Assembly (NCBI GenBank): GCA_963786395.1
Contig: CAWAZD010000001.1
Location: 248,001-312,000, forward strand
Reading direction: 5' to 3'
DNA from: Fen-1301 sp963786395
Lineage (GTDB): Bacteria; Bacteroidota; Ignavibacteria; Ignavibacteriales; Ignavibacteriaceae
DNA: 64,000 nucleotides
Numbering within the stretch: the first letter of the stretch is position 1; the number at the start of each line of letters is the position of its first letter. Below the pieces are notes generated by a model, which was not told the DNA's origin, did not search any database, and was given only the letters and a program-made list of their open reading frames with translations. A program made the translations under genes and the position numbers. Below are positions 55,144 to 63,514 of this stretch, one piece after another.

Positions 55144-57540
55144 ATGAAATTGACCATGTCTCTCCTCATCATTCTATTTTCAGTTACAATATTCGCACAG
55201 CAGACCTATTACCGTGAAAATAAATTCTGGATGACTTCACCCGGAGCATTTAAAACTGGTTTGTACGGATATGATAATCCGGCTGTTTTAACTTATCAGA
55301 ACCAGGCTGATTTTTATCTAACCGGATCTAATGAAAATGGAGATAAAGAATTTACAAACACTGGTTTTTTTATAGCCATTCCGAATTTCGGGCTAGGGTT
55401 AATAAATGAAAAACTTAACGGTACAAGTGTTACAGATTACAAAATATCCGCTGCCATCGGTACTCCCGCAATAAGTGTCGGGTTCGGATACGGATGGTCT
55501 TCAGGAAATACAAATTATTTTGACAGATCTAACATATTTACAATCGGACTCCTTTATCGGCCGTTACCATATATTTCTGCCGGGTTGATTGGCGACTATC
55601 TATCTTCCGGAAGTAATGAAGGCACAGTCGATCTTGCAGTTCGACCGCTGGGGGATGAGAAAATATCTGTATTTGGAGATTATTCGTTTAATAAAGATAT
55701 TTTTAATCAGGATAATAGCTGGAGTGCCGGTGTTGCCTTGGAACCGCTTCCGGGATTCAGAGTTACGGGAAGATACTTTGAACAAAAATTATTTACTGTA
55801 GGTGTTGAATTAAGTCTTGGAAGAGTAAGTTTTTCAAGCATGACAAACCTGGATAGGGACGGCAAATATCAGTTTAATACTTTTGGAATTAGAGCCGGTT
55901 CTTATGACAGAAACCCTTTTCAGAAATTAAAACCAAGTAATGAATATGTTGATCTTAATCTTATTGGAGGCATGAAATATACACGGTTCCGTTTCTTTGA
56001 TAACACAAAGACGCTTTATGAGATACTTGACCAGATTAAAACTGCGGCTAAGGATGAATCAGTTGCCGGGATCGCTATAAATACTTCAGGAATGAGTATA
56101 AACCGTGAAATGCTTTGGGAGATGCGTGAGGAACTCAGGAAATTCAAAGAAACAGGGAAGAAAGTTTATGTCTACATGGACCGTCCCGGAATGGATGAAT
56201 ATCATTTTGCCACCATAGCGGATAAAATAGTATTGGATCCACAGGGAATAATTTTACTTCCGGGTTATATATTCGGGAGACAGTATTATGCAGGTTTATT
56301 AGAGAAACTCGGTATCGGTTTTCATGAGTGGAGATATTTTAAATTCAAATCAGCCGAGGAATCTTTTTCAAGAAAAACTATGAGTGAAGGGGACAGTATT
56401 CAATGGAAGAAATTGATTGATGATTATTATGCTCTGGCTAAATCAGATATTTGTTCAGGAAGGAAAATATCTTCAGAGAAATTTGAAGAGCTAATTAATA
56501 ACGAAGTCGGATTTCTTCCTAAGGATGCTGTGGCACAGAATCTGGTTGATACTCTGGGTAGATGGGATACTTTAATTGAAATGATTAGGAAACTTGAGAA
56601 GACAGATAAATTTGTCAACCCGTCATCTTTGGCAAAATACAATCTTCCAATAGATAACTACTGGGGAGAGAAACCGGAAATAGCTCTGATATATGCAATT
56701 GGAGCATGTGCAATGGATGAGGGTATTAATGCCCGCAGTCTTGTAAATTATGTGAACCGTGCAGTTGAGAATGGCAATGTTAAAGCGATTGTTTTAAGAG
56801 TCGATTCTCCCGGCGGTGACGCTCTGGCTTCTGATATAATTGCCGAGGCGCTTAAAAAAGCCAAGGGGAAAAAACCAGTTATAGTTTCGCAGGGTTATGT
56901 TGCAGGGTCAGGCGGTTACTGGCTTTCGATGTATGGTGATACAATTCTGGCAGCTCCAAATACTATAACAGGTTCAATTGGTGTAATCGGAGGATGGGTA
57001 TATAATACCGGTTTTAAAGAAAAGCTGGGTCTTTCGACTGATTATGTTAAGCATGGAGATCATGCAGATCTGGGATTCGGAGTTGTTATGCCATTTATAG
57101 GAATTGCACTTCCTGACCGCGATCTTACTCCAATTGAACAAAAGAGAGTGGATAATTCAATATTAAACACATATCATGAGTTTGTTGGTAAAGTTGCTGC
57201 AGGAAGGAATAAAACGACATCTTACATCGATTCTATCGGGCAGGGGAGAATATATTCCGGAACTGATGGAATAAAAACAGGATTGATTGATCTAATCGGC
57301 GGAATGCCCGATGCAATTGATTTAGCAGTAAGCAAAGCAGGACTTACCGGGAAAGTTTTTGAGGTTAAGGAATATCCACCGGCTGGCTTAATAAATTTCG
57401 GATCTTTTTTGCCTAAGATCCCGTTTATGCAAGTTGAGGAAGATCCAATGATAAAAAACATTAAGTTCCGGCTTCAGTATAACGGAGTACCATTACCTGC
57501 AATGCCTCTTGAGGAGGTAGATTATATGCCGGTTTATTAA
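55144..57540 (+). CDS. sppA: Signal peptide peptidase SppA (S49) with N-terminal barrel-like domain
   Basis: Predicted 798-residue exported protein. Signal peptide about 1-18. Residues about 20-270 form a strand-rich domain (IAIPNFGLGLINE, NIFTIGLLYRPLPYISAGLIG) that resembles an outer-membrane protein and is not part of ordinary SppA. Residues about 280-770 are a long-form SppA with two S49 repeats. The nucleophile is S611 in TITGSIGVIGG, and a lysine expected for the general base is K361 in YHFATIADKIVL. Other motifs are RVDSPGGDALASD and YVAGSGGYW. SppA cleaves residual signal peptides in the membrane. The added domain suggests a different location or substrate. GGAG precedes the ATG, and a REP-like palindrome follows 14 bp after the stop. 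Confidence 0.92.
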   Translation: MKLTMSLLIILFSVTIFAQQTYYRENKFWMTSPGAFKTGLYGYDNPAVLTYQNQADFYLTGSNENGDKEFTNTGFFIAIPNFGLGLINEKLNGTSVTDYKISAAIGTPAISVGFGYGWSSGNTNYFDRSNIFTIGLLYRPLPYISAGLIGDYLSSGSNEGTVDLAVRPLGDEKISVFGDYSFNKDIFNQDNSWSAGVALEPLPGFRVTGRYFEQKLFTVGVELSLGRVSFSSMTNLDRDGKYQFNTFGIRAGSYDRNPFQKLKPSNEYVDLNLIGGMKYTRFRFFDNTKTLYEILDQIKTAAKDESVAGIAINTSGMSINREMLWEMREELRKFKETGKKVYVYMDRPGMDEYHFATIADKIVLDPQGIILLPGYIFGRQYYAGLLEKLGIGFHEWRYFKFKSAEESFSRKTMSEGDSIQWKKLIDDYYALAKSDICSGRKISSEKFEELINNEVGFLPKDAVAQNLVDTLGRWDTLIEMIRKLEKTDKFVNPSSLAKYNLPIDNYWGEKPEIALIYAIGACAMDEGINARSLVNYVNRAVENGNVKAIVLRVDSPGGDALASDIIAEALKKAKGKKPVIVSQGYVAGSGGYWLSMYGDTILAAPNTITGSIGVIGGWVYNTGFKEKLGLSTDYVKHGDHADLGFGVVMPFIGIALPDRDLTPIEQKRVDNSILNTYHEFVGKVAAGRNKTTSYIDSIGQGRIYSGTDGIKTGLIDLIGGMPDAIDLAVSKAGLTGKVFEVKEYPPAGLINFGSFLPKIPFMQVEEDPMIKNIKFRLQYNGVPLPAMPLEEVDYMPVY

Positions 57541-57553
57541 ATAGTTATTCATT

Positions 57554-57579
57554 GTCATCCCCGCGGAAGCGGGGATGAC
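57554..57579. repeat. REP-like palindrome between convergent genes
   Basis: GTCATCCCCGC-GGAA-GCGGGGATGAC, the most perfect copy of the dispersed family. It fills the 44-bp gap between sppA and the converging M49-like gene and probably forms both 3' ends. Confidence 0.9.
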
Positions 57580-57584
57580 TTAAG

Positions 57585-59241
57585 TTATTTTTCTTCTATT
57601 TGAAATACCGGTTTTATATCAACAGGTAAATGGACAAGCTTACTTCTAAGCTTTTCCATTGATGGTGTAAATACAGCATATTTTGCAAGGAATTTAATTG
57701 CACCTGCATAATTCCCGGTTGCCTGTATCATTAAGATTTTATTAGCCAGATCTTTCAGGGAGGGATAAATTTTATCGAAATTAACCCTTACCTTTTCGGT
57801 CTTTGGGTTATATTCATATCCGCCTTTTTCCAGCAGGAAGTTATATATTATTGCTGTTCCGGCGCCATGTGCTTCGTTTATTCCAAACCGAACGGTACGA
57901 AATACTCCTGCAAGAAAAGTTATATAAGTTTCCTTATCGAAATCTTTCGGGTAAACTCCTTTATCAATGAGGAAAATATTGTTGTACATTCCAAGAATAT
58001 CTGCCTTACATTCTTCCAGCTTTGAATAAGTTTCCTTTAGTTCCTTATTCACTTCAGTTTTTACTCCATTGACTTCAATAATACCCGGTCCCACCCCATG
58101 CGACATTTCGTGCATAAGGGTATGGTTGAAGAAGCCATTAAAAGTAACATATTGAAGCTGATCTTTATCGAGCACAATTTGAGCAATTGGCATAAGCAGT
58201 TTCTCGAATTTTGCTTCATGAACATTTTTCAGCATTTCTTTCTTTGAGCCTTTTGCTACGCGCACCTTCTCGTCGTTAGGCAGATTAAATGCAAGAGTCT
58301 GAATGCCTGCTTTAGTATCTCCTCCTGAATAAATCTCATTTACAACAGTGATAGGTGAGTCGGATCCTCTTTTTGGTGTTTTTATATTGTTTATCAAGCG
58401 GGAGATGATCCTCAATCTCAGCAAGGTAGCTACCGAATTTTTCAAGTTTATCGCTTTCGACAGGATCTCTTATTGTAAGGAAACTTTCAAATGAGGCTTT
58501 ATAATTAAAAAGATTATCTTCATATACCTCATAAGGACCAATAACAAATTCTATTTTTGAATCTTTCAGATCCATCCACGCCATATCGCTTTCAAAATAA
58601 TTATTTGTCAGGAATGCTTTCGCACAGAGGACAAGATATTTTTTTAGTGATGAGTTATCGCTATAATCCGCAGCTTCATTCAATAAATTTGCAGCTATAG
58701 TAAGTTTGTCCTTGTAAAATTCCGAATAGGGGATTGCTTTGAGTCCGTTTTTATCTCTCCTTATAACAGTTAATTCAGAAGTGAAAGCTTCTTTATCACC
58801 GGGATGTTTATCAATCCACTTGTTGAACTCATCTTTAGTCATATCTGCTGGATAAAAATTGGCTCCCAGGGGTTTATTATTACCTCCAAAGAAAGGTTTA
58901 TCATGATCCAGCCGGTCAAACGGACCAGCCATTATGTTAAAGTATTCCAGAGCAAGTTTGTCGTATTCACTTTTTGATGACTCAAGGTCCTTCTTTATCT
59001 GTTCATTCTTTGAGTACACCTGCGTGCCGAATATTTCATCCATTACCTTCGAAGCAAGGAAGAGCTTTTGTACAACAACTTTTTCTCTTTCATCAAGAAG
59101 AGTTGTGTCATATTTAAGTTCTACAGGAACGAACTGAGCAATTTTTTCTTTCATCATCTTAATATCCTTCTTCCCTGTGGCGAATAGTATTGTTGGTCCT
59201 GAAATAAGAATCAGAGTTATAACAATAAATTTTAATTTCAT
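57585..59241 (-). pseudogene. M49-like (dipeptidyl-peptidase III-related) zinc peptidase, single-base frameshift
   Basis: A zinc peptidase in two frames. The first runs from the ATG at 59241 (preceded by GAGG; residues MKLKFIVITLIL, a signal peptide ending LFATG) to a stop at 58336. The second continues to 57585. Removing one A (minus strand) in either of two five-base runs, 58370-58374 or 58379-58383, joins them as QYK-TPKRGSDSPITVVNEIYSGGD. The restored protein is 551 residues, with the zinc motif HEMSH starting at residue 377 (in HTLMHEMSHGVGPG) and the second ligand region EECKADILG, as in the M49-related family found in Bacteroidota and in plant Nudix fusions. The protein is probably periplasmic or a peptidase of small peptides. 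No other defect is visible, so the break is either recent or a sequencing error. Confidence 0.85.
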
Positions 59242-59365
59242 AAATCCTCGTAAAAAATATAGAGTAATGCTATTAAATATAATGATAGAATTCAAACGGT
59301 TTGTTGATTTTTATGAAATATTATGTAAATATAGCAGAATTAGGAAGGGGATCACCTGGAAAAAA

Positions 59366-60115
59366 TTACATTGATAATGCTCTTAGCAGTTTTTTCTTTG
59401 CAATCTGGAAGATTGTTTCCTCATAAGGGAAGTCAAGATCAGTATTGCAATAAAAAACGGGCAGACTTTTATCTTCCATCTCATTTACCAGAATATTTAC
59501 CTGAGAGACAATCTTATCAGCGGTAATCATAGGAATTGATTTCTGGAAAACTGTAGTAATTGATTTTATGGGAGCTGAATTTGTGTTAAAAAGGATGCAA
59601 TGGAAGCTGTAAATATTTAACGAGTTTTCTATATTATCAGGAATTAAGATATAGCCGTTGTCTTTATTGATTGATGTACCATTAATAATCTGAAGGTCGA
59701 TATTTTCATCAACGAACTCAAAAATTGCGATACCTTCATTAAGGATCGGGTTTAACTGAGCTTGAGCCCACATTATCAGATTGCTAAATTCATCAAAAGC
59801 CTCTTCCCCGGAGTCAAGGTTTCCAAAAATACAAATATCTTCATCTGATTCTTTATAATAGCTTTCAGATGATTCATTCGGTCCAACAGATTGCATTATA
59901 TAGTTTTCAATTTTAACCGATAAACTGACTAATTCGGTCATTGTAGGATAAAGTTTATTTTTCCTTAAGTTCGCCGAGTATTCCTTGAGGGAACCAAGTA
60001 TTTTATACTTTATGATTTCGGTATCTTCACTACTTTTTAGAGTATCAATTGTTAATCTGTTCATTGTTTTGCGGCTTAATTTTACAAGATTAAGTACAAT
60101 TTTTATACCACTCAA
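59366..60115 (-). CDS. Hypothetical protein, unknown family
   Basis: Predicted 249-residue protein from a TTG at 60115, or 232 residues from an ATG at 60064, which is the likelier start (MNRLTIDTLKSSEDTEIIKYK). It is mainly alpha/beta, acidic and serine-rich in the middle (ESSESYYKESDEDICIFG), with a C-terminal hydrophobic segment (FPYEETIFQIAKKKLLRALSM). No signal peptide and no recognised motif. It lies between the M49-like peptidase and the ABC membrane domain gene on the same strand, with gaps of about 125 and 150 bp, so operon membership is uncertain. Confidence 0.7.
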   Translation of the reverse strand: MSGIKIVLNLVKLSRKTMNRLTIDTLKSSEDTEIIKYKILGSLKEYSANLRKNKLYPTMTELVSLSVKIENYIMQSVGPNESSESYYKESDEDICIFGNLDSGEEAFDEFSNLIMWAQAQLNPILNEGIAIFEFVDENIDLQIINGTSINKDNGYILIPDNIENSLNIYSFHCILFNTNSAPIKSITTVFQKSIPMITADKIVSQVNILVNEMEDKSLPVFYCNTDLDFPYEETIFQIAKKKLLRALSM

Positions 60116-60213
60116 AGGATTTGAAAATAGATTAAAATAGGTAGAAAGGGGATTATCAAATTAAGATAATTGTACTAGTTGGTCTATTTATGGTACAATT
60201 AAGAGGAGAAATT

Positions 60214-61113
60214 TTAAACTGTAACTTCGGCAATCTCAATTTCATCTTCAATCTTAATTCTTGATGAAATATCTTTTAAGGAAGCCCGGCTTTCCATTAA
60301 TTCAGGAAGGTATTCAGAGGAAGAAATGAAAGTCCATAAATACGAAACAATAGCATAAATGTCTCCGGTTGTAAAATTATCGAGATCAATTGAGATGTAA
60401 AGAACAACAAGGAAAACAATTAATAGAGTTAATCTCATGAAGCCGAAATTGAAGCCATTATATTTACCGATTTTGGTTTGTACATTTGCCATGGATTTAT
60501 AGATGTCACGGATATTTTCCGGTTTTTTAGTTACAAAAGTATCAACGATGTTCTCATATTGGTCATGGAGATCTTTCTGAAGAAACAAAACTCTTTTGTT
60601 ATAAAACTGGCTAATAATACCGAGCGGGATTACAACAAGCATACACGCGGCGGAAATTCTCCAGTCAAAGATTGTTAGAGCAAATACAGCTCCAACAATA
60701 GCAATTGTTTGCTCCATAAGTTCGGGAATTCGGTACTGAAGAAAATTAATATATTCGTGAGAAAGTTGAGCTCTGCCGGCAGTTATGGAAGTATTTATAT
60801 TGTCCCGGCTACCCCTTCTTGTAATTTTGGTTACTATATCCGCAAAAATATTCTGAAATATTTTCGGCTCGTACATTCTCCTAATAGTACCTGTTCCGGA
60901 ATTTATTGCGTAAAGAAGGATCCACAAGAAGAGAGGTAAAAATTTAACAGGAGGAAGTTGAAAAACCTGTCCATTGGCTTTTAATATAAATTCATCTATA
61001 AGAGCACCGAAAATCCATGGTTCAATTATCCAGGCAACATTTTCCACTATAGTAAGTGAAAAGATAAAGATGATTTTTTTCTTATATGTCCTGAATAAGT
61101 CAAGGAGTTTCAT
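60214..61113 (-). CDS. ABC exporter six-helix membrane domain without ATPase
   Basis: Predicted 299-residue inner-membrane protein with about six hydrophobic helices, matching the transmembrane half of type IV ABC exporters (ABC_membrane_3-like). It includes the coupling-helix-like motif YEPKIFQNIFADIVTKITRRG and the long helices typical of the fold. The reading frame stops at an ordinary TAA after VEIAEVTV-type residues, right where the ATPase domain would begin. Frame-shifted or downstream ATPase coding sequence is not found: the next 98 bp to the stop region and the following gene hold no Walker motif. Such stand-alone members exist in databases (from memory), so this is probably a complete gene rather than a truncation. 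Confidence 0.82.
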   Translation of the reverse strand: MKLLDLFRTYKKKIIFIFSLTIVENVAWIIEPWIFGALIDEFILKANGQVFQLPPVKFLPLFLWILLYAINSGTGTIRRMYEPKIFQNIFADIVTKITRRGSRDNINTSITAGRAQLSHEYINFLQYRIPELMEQTIAIVGAVFALTIFDWRISAACMLVVIPLGIISQFYNKRVLFLQKDLHDQYENIVDTFVTKKPENIRDIYKSMANVQTKIGKYNGFNFGFMRLTLLIVFLVVLYISIDLDNFTTGDIYAIVSYLWTFISSSEYLPELMESRASLKDISSRIKIEDEIEIAEVTV

Positions 61114-61222
61114 TTTTTGCAGCAGATTGTCAGCACAAATTTATTATTTATAGTCTGTAAATACTAATCTAAAAATTAGTGACTATTTAATAAATATGCG
61201 ATTTCTGATTGTTTTTGAGGTT

Positions 61223-62011
61223 TTATAGCATTTTAGGTAAAAAATACACCTTAAGAAAGAAATAAAGAGTCATCGATGAGCCTATGAAAATGACTATTTT
61301 CTTTACTTTTACAGGGTCATATTTCCTTGCATAATAAGCACCCCCGAATCCGCCAATTATAGCCCCGGTAATCATTACAGAAGTCTGCATCCAGAGAATC
61401 ACACCTGCTGAGATAAAAATCATAGCCGCAATTCCATTAATGCAGCTCCCCAGCACAACTTTAAATGCATTCATTTTGTGAATATTATCCATGCCCATTA
61501 ATGCAAGTGCGGCAAGCATCATTATTCCCATACCTGCTCCAAAAAAACCACCGTATAAAGCAATAAACAGTTGTAGAAAGATGGTTCCTGCTATTGTCCG
61601 GAAACGACTTATTTCCTTAGCATTCTTCCTGTTTTTAAAAGCAGAAGTTATTTTTCCGCCAAATATAAAGAGCAAATTTGCCAACAGCAGCAGCCATGGT
61701 ACAAGAGCCATAAATGTATTTGGCGGAGTCCTTAGCATAATTACTGAACCTGCAATTCCTCCGATAAAACTGGTTATCACCATCAGCGGGAGAATTTTTC
61801 TTTCTTCTATCAATTCAAGTTTATATCCGCCAACACTTGCCAGTGATCCCGGAAAAAGAGCCACGGAACACATAGCATTTGCGTTTATAGGCGGGACACC
61901 TGTAAAAATGAGTGCAGGGAAAGCTATAAAGCTACCGCCTCCTGCTATGGAATTTATTGCACCGGCAATTGCAGCAGAAAAAAAAAGAAGTATTCCCTGT
62001 AGAACGTTCAT
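61223..62011 (-). CDS. TauE/SafE family permease (sulfite exporter-like)
   Basis: Predicted 262-residue inner-membrane protein with about eight helices. The family's two-fold layout is visible: an opening AIAGAINSIAGGGSFIAFPALIFTGVPPINANA and a second half GGFFGAGMGIMMLAALALMGMDNIHKMNAFKV. The family exports or imports small anions such as sulfite, sulfonates or organic acids; the substrate is not decidable. It is divergent from nadA across a 558-bp gap that contains terminator-like hairpins. Confidence 0.92.
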   Translation of the reverse strand: MNVLQGILLFFSAAIAGAINSIAGGGSFIAFPALIFTGVPPINANAMCSVALFPGSLASVGGYKLELIEERKILPLMVITSFIGGIAGSVIMLRTPPNTFMALVPWLLLLANLLFIFGGKITSAFKNRKNAKEISRFRTIAGTIFLQLFIALYGGFFGAGMGIMMLAALALMGMDNIHKMNAFKVVLGSCINGIAAMIFISAGVILWMQTSVMITGAIIGGFGGAYYARKYDPVKVKKIVIFIGSSMTLYFFLKVYFLPKML

Positions 62012-62093
62012 GTTTTATTCGAAAAAGATTAAAGTATAATTATAAAAGTAAATAAAATAAAGTAAAATATTGAATAGTAATGTCAGGAATAAT

Positions 62094-62174
62094 ATGATAT
62101 TGATAGGGGACCGTATAAATAAATCGGACGAACTGCCAGATTTTCCGGAAATAATCTGGCAGTTCGATTTTTGA
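62094..62174 (+). other. Possible 26-codon leader/small ORF ending in a terminator hairpin
   Basis: ATG at 62094 preceded by AGGAA at 7 bases; 26 codons, stop TGA at 62172-62174. The second half is the stem of the hairpin at 62129-62166. The layout recalls a leader peptide at an attenuator, but the sequence shows no run of a regulated amino acid. It may be coincidence. Confidence 0.2.
62129..62172 (+). terminator. Hairpin with T-tail
   Basis: CGAACTGCCAGATT (62129-62142), a ten-base loop, exact complement (62153-62166), then ATTTTT. A strong rho-independent terminator on the plus strand, with a shorter T-rich flank on the other strand. Confidence 0.75.
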
Positions 62175-62272
62175 ATTACATTAAATATACTTAAAAAAGT
62201 GAATCAAAATTTTGATTTGGAATATTGACAATAAAAACCAATTTATAGTTTAATTTCTGTTTAAAAGAAGAG

Positions 62273-62299
62273 CTGCCGGTGAGAGGTCCGGCAGTCTTT
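62273..62299 (+). terminator. Hairpin with short T-tail
   Basis: CTGCCGG (62273-62279), eight-base loop, CCGGCAG (62288-62294), then TCTTTT. A second terminator-like hairpin about 100 bp after the first and 270 bp before nadA. Confidence 0.6.
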
Positions 62300-62569
62300 T
62301 AAGAAGTGTGTTTTCTCCGTGAGGGAGTAAGTGTTAAAACTATTTTCTATTTTCTATTTTAGTTTGTTCAAGTTATGTGCCAATATGTTTTCTTTACTTT
62401 TTAATTCAAATCAGGTATCAGTAATGTACCAGTTTGGGATAATTAACTAAAATGATTCAGATTAGTACAGAAATTGGATTTAAAAGCTAGTTTAAGTCAA
62501 TGGCATGAAGATGGCAGTGTTAATTTGGAAATAAAATGTTATTTTAAAGATAATTAGTGAGGATAATAT

Positions 62570-63514
62570 ATGTTAAGCAACGATGTTGATATACAAGTCG
62601 ATCTTGAAGCTGAAATAATAAAATTAAAGAAGAAATTAAACGCAGTAATACTAGCTCATTATTACCAGGAATCAGAAATCCAGGATATTGCAGATTTTGT
62701 GGGTGACAGTCTTGAACTCTCACGAAAAGCCAAAACAACCAGGGCAGATGTTATAGTTTTTGCCGGTGTACATTTTATGGCAGAAACAGCGAAAATATTA
62801 AACCCGGGGAAAACCGTTTTATTACCGGATCTTGATGCCGGCTGTTCTCTAGCGGATTCATGTCCTGCGCCATTATTTAAAGCTTTCAGGGCGCAACACC
62901 CTAATCATCTAGCTATAACGTATATAAATTGTACAGCCGAAGTTAAAGCTCTAAGTGATATTATTTGCACATCAAGCAATGCTGAAAAAATCATAAACCA
63001 GATTCCCAAAGACCAGCCCATTTTATTTTCTCCTGATAGGAATTTAGGCAAATATCTTATCAAAAAGACCGGGCGTGATATGTTGTTATGGGATGGTGCA
63101 TGCATTGTTCACGAAACTTTTAGTGAACGGAAAATTATTGAACTTAAAATGCAGTACCCTGAAGCTAAAATAATTGCCCATCCGGAATGTGAAGATCATA
63201 TTCTTATTAAGGCAGATTTTATTGGGTCAACCAGCAAGTTACTAAACTATGTACAGGAAGATAACTCATTAAGTTATATTGTTGCAACCGAATCCGGTAT
63301 TCTTCATCAGATGAAAAAGATGGTACCTGATAAAACATTTATAGCAGCACCCCCTGAAAAAAATTGCAACTGTAATGAATGTCCATTTATGCGGCTTAAC
63401 ACTTTAGAGAAACTCTATCTGTGTATGAAAAACAAGACGCCTGAAATTAAATTATCTGATGAACTGATCGCAAGATCTTTAAAACCAATTGAGAAAATGC
63501 TTGCTATGAGTTGA
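62570..63514 (+). CDS. nadA: Quinolinate synthase
   Basis: Predicted 314-residue cytoplasmic [4Fe-4S] enzyme that condenses iminoaspartate and dihydroxyacetone phosphate to quinolinate, the first committed intermediate of NAD. Motifs: AVILAHYYQESEIQDIADFVGDSLELSRKA, FAGVHFMAETAKIL, the three cluster cysteines in DLDAGCSLAD, HPECE and CNECPFM, and FIAAPPEKNC. The length and order match the family. The ATG has GAGG upstream. NadB and nadC are not in the window. The gene ends 11 bp inside the converging kinase gene. Confidence 0.97.
   Translation: MLSNDVDIQVDLEAEIIKLKKKLNAVILAHYYQESEIQDIADFVGDSLELSRKAKTTRADVIVFAGVHFMAETAKILNPGKTVLLPDLDAGCSLADSCPAPLFKAFRAQHPNHLAITYINCTAEVKALSDIICTSSNAEKIINQIPKDQPILFSPDRNLGKYLIKKTGRDMLLWDGACIVHETFSERKIIELKMQYPEAKIIAHPECEDHILIKADFIGSTSKLLNYVQEDNSLSYIVATESGILHQMKKMVPDKTFIAAPPEKNCNCNECPFMRLNTLEKLYLCMKNKTPEIKLSDELIARSLKPIEKMLAMS

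Larger units (their letters stand above)
62012..62569. other. 558-bp divergent intergenic region with two terminator-like hairpins
   Basis: Between the divergent TauE/SafE and nadA genes. Two hairpins with plus-strand T-tails lie at 62129-62172 and 62273-62299, although no plus-strand gene precedes them. There is a short frame (62094-62174), a heptamer tandem TATTTTC x3 at about 62341-62361, and a GAGG ribosome site before the nadA ATG. No tRNA or known RNA is recognised. Confidence 0.7.

Noticed and set aside
60115..61113. Missing ATPase domain hidden by a frameshift
   Set aside because: No Walker A, signature or Walker B motif is seen in any frame between the stop and the next gene.
61491..62039. 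182-codon open frame on the plus strand
   Set aside because: It is antisense to the TauE/SafE gene, whose protein is clearly recognisable; the antisense protein shows no family resemblance.
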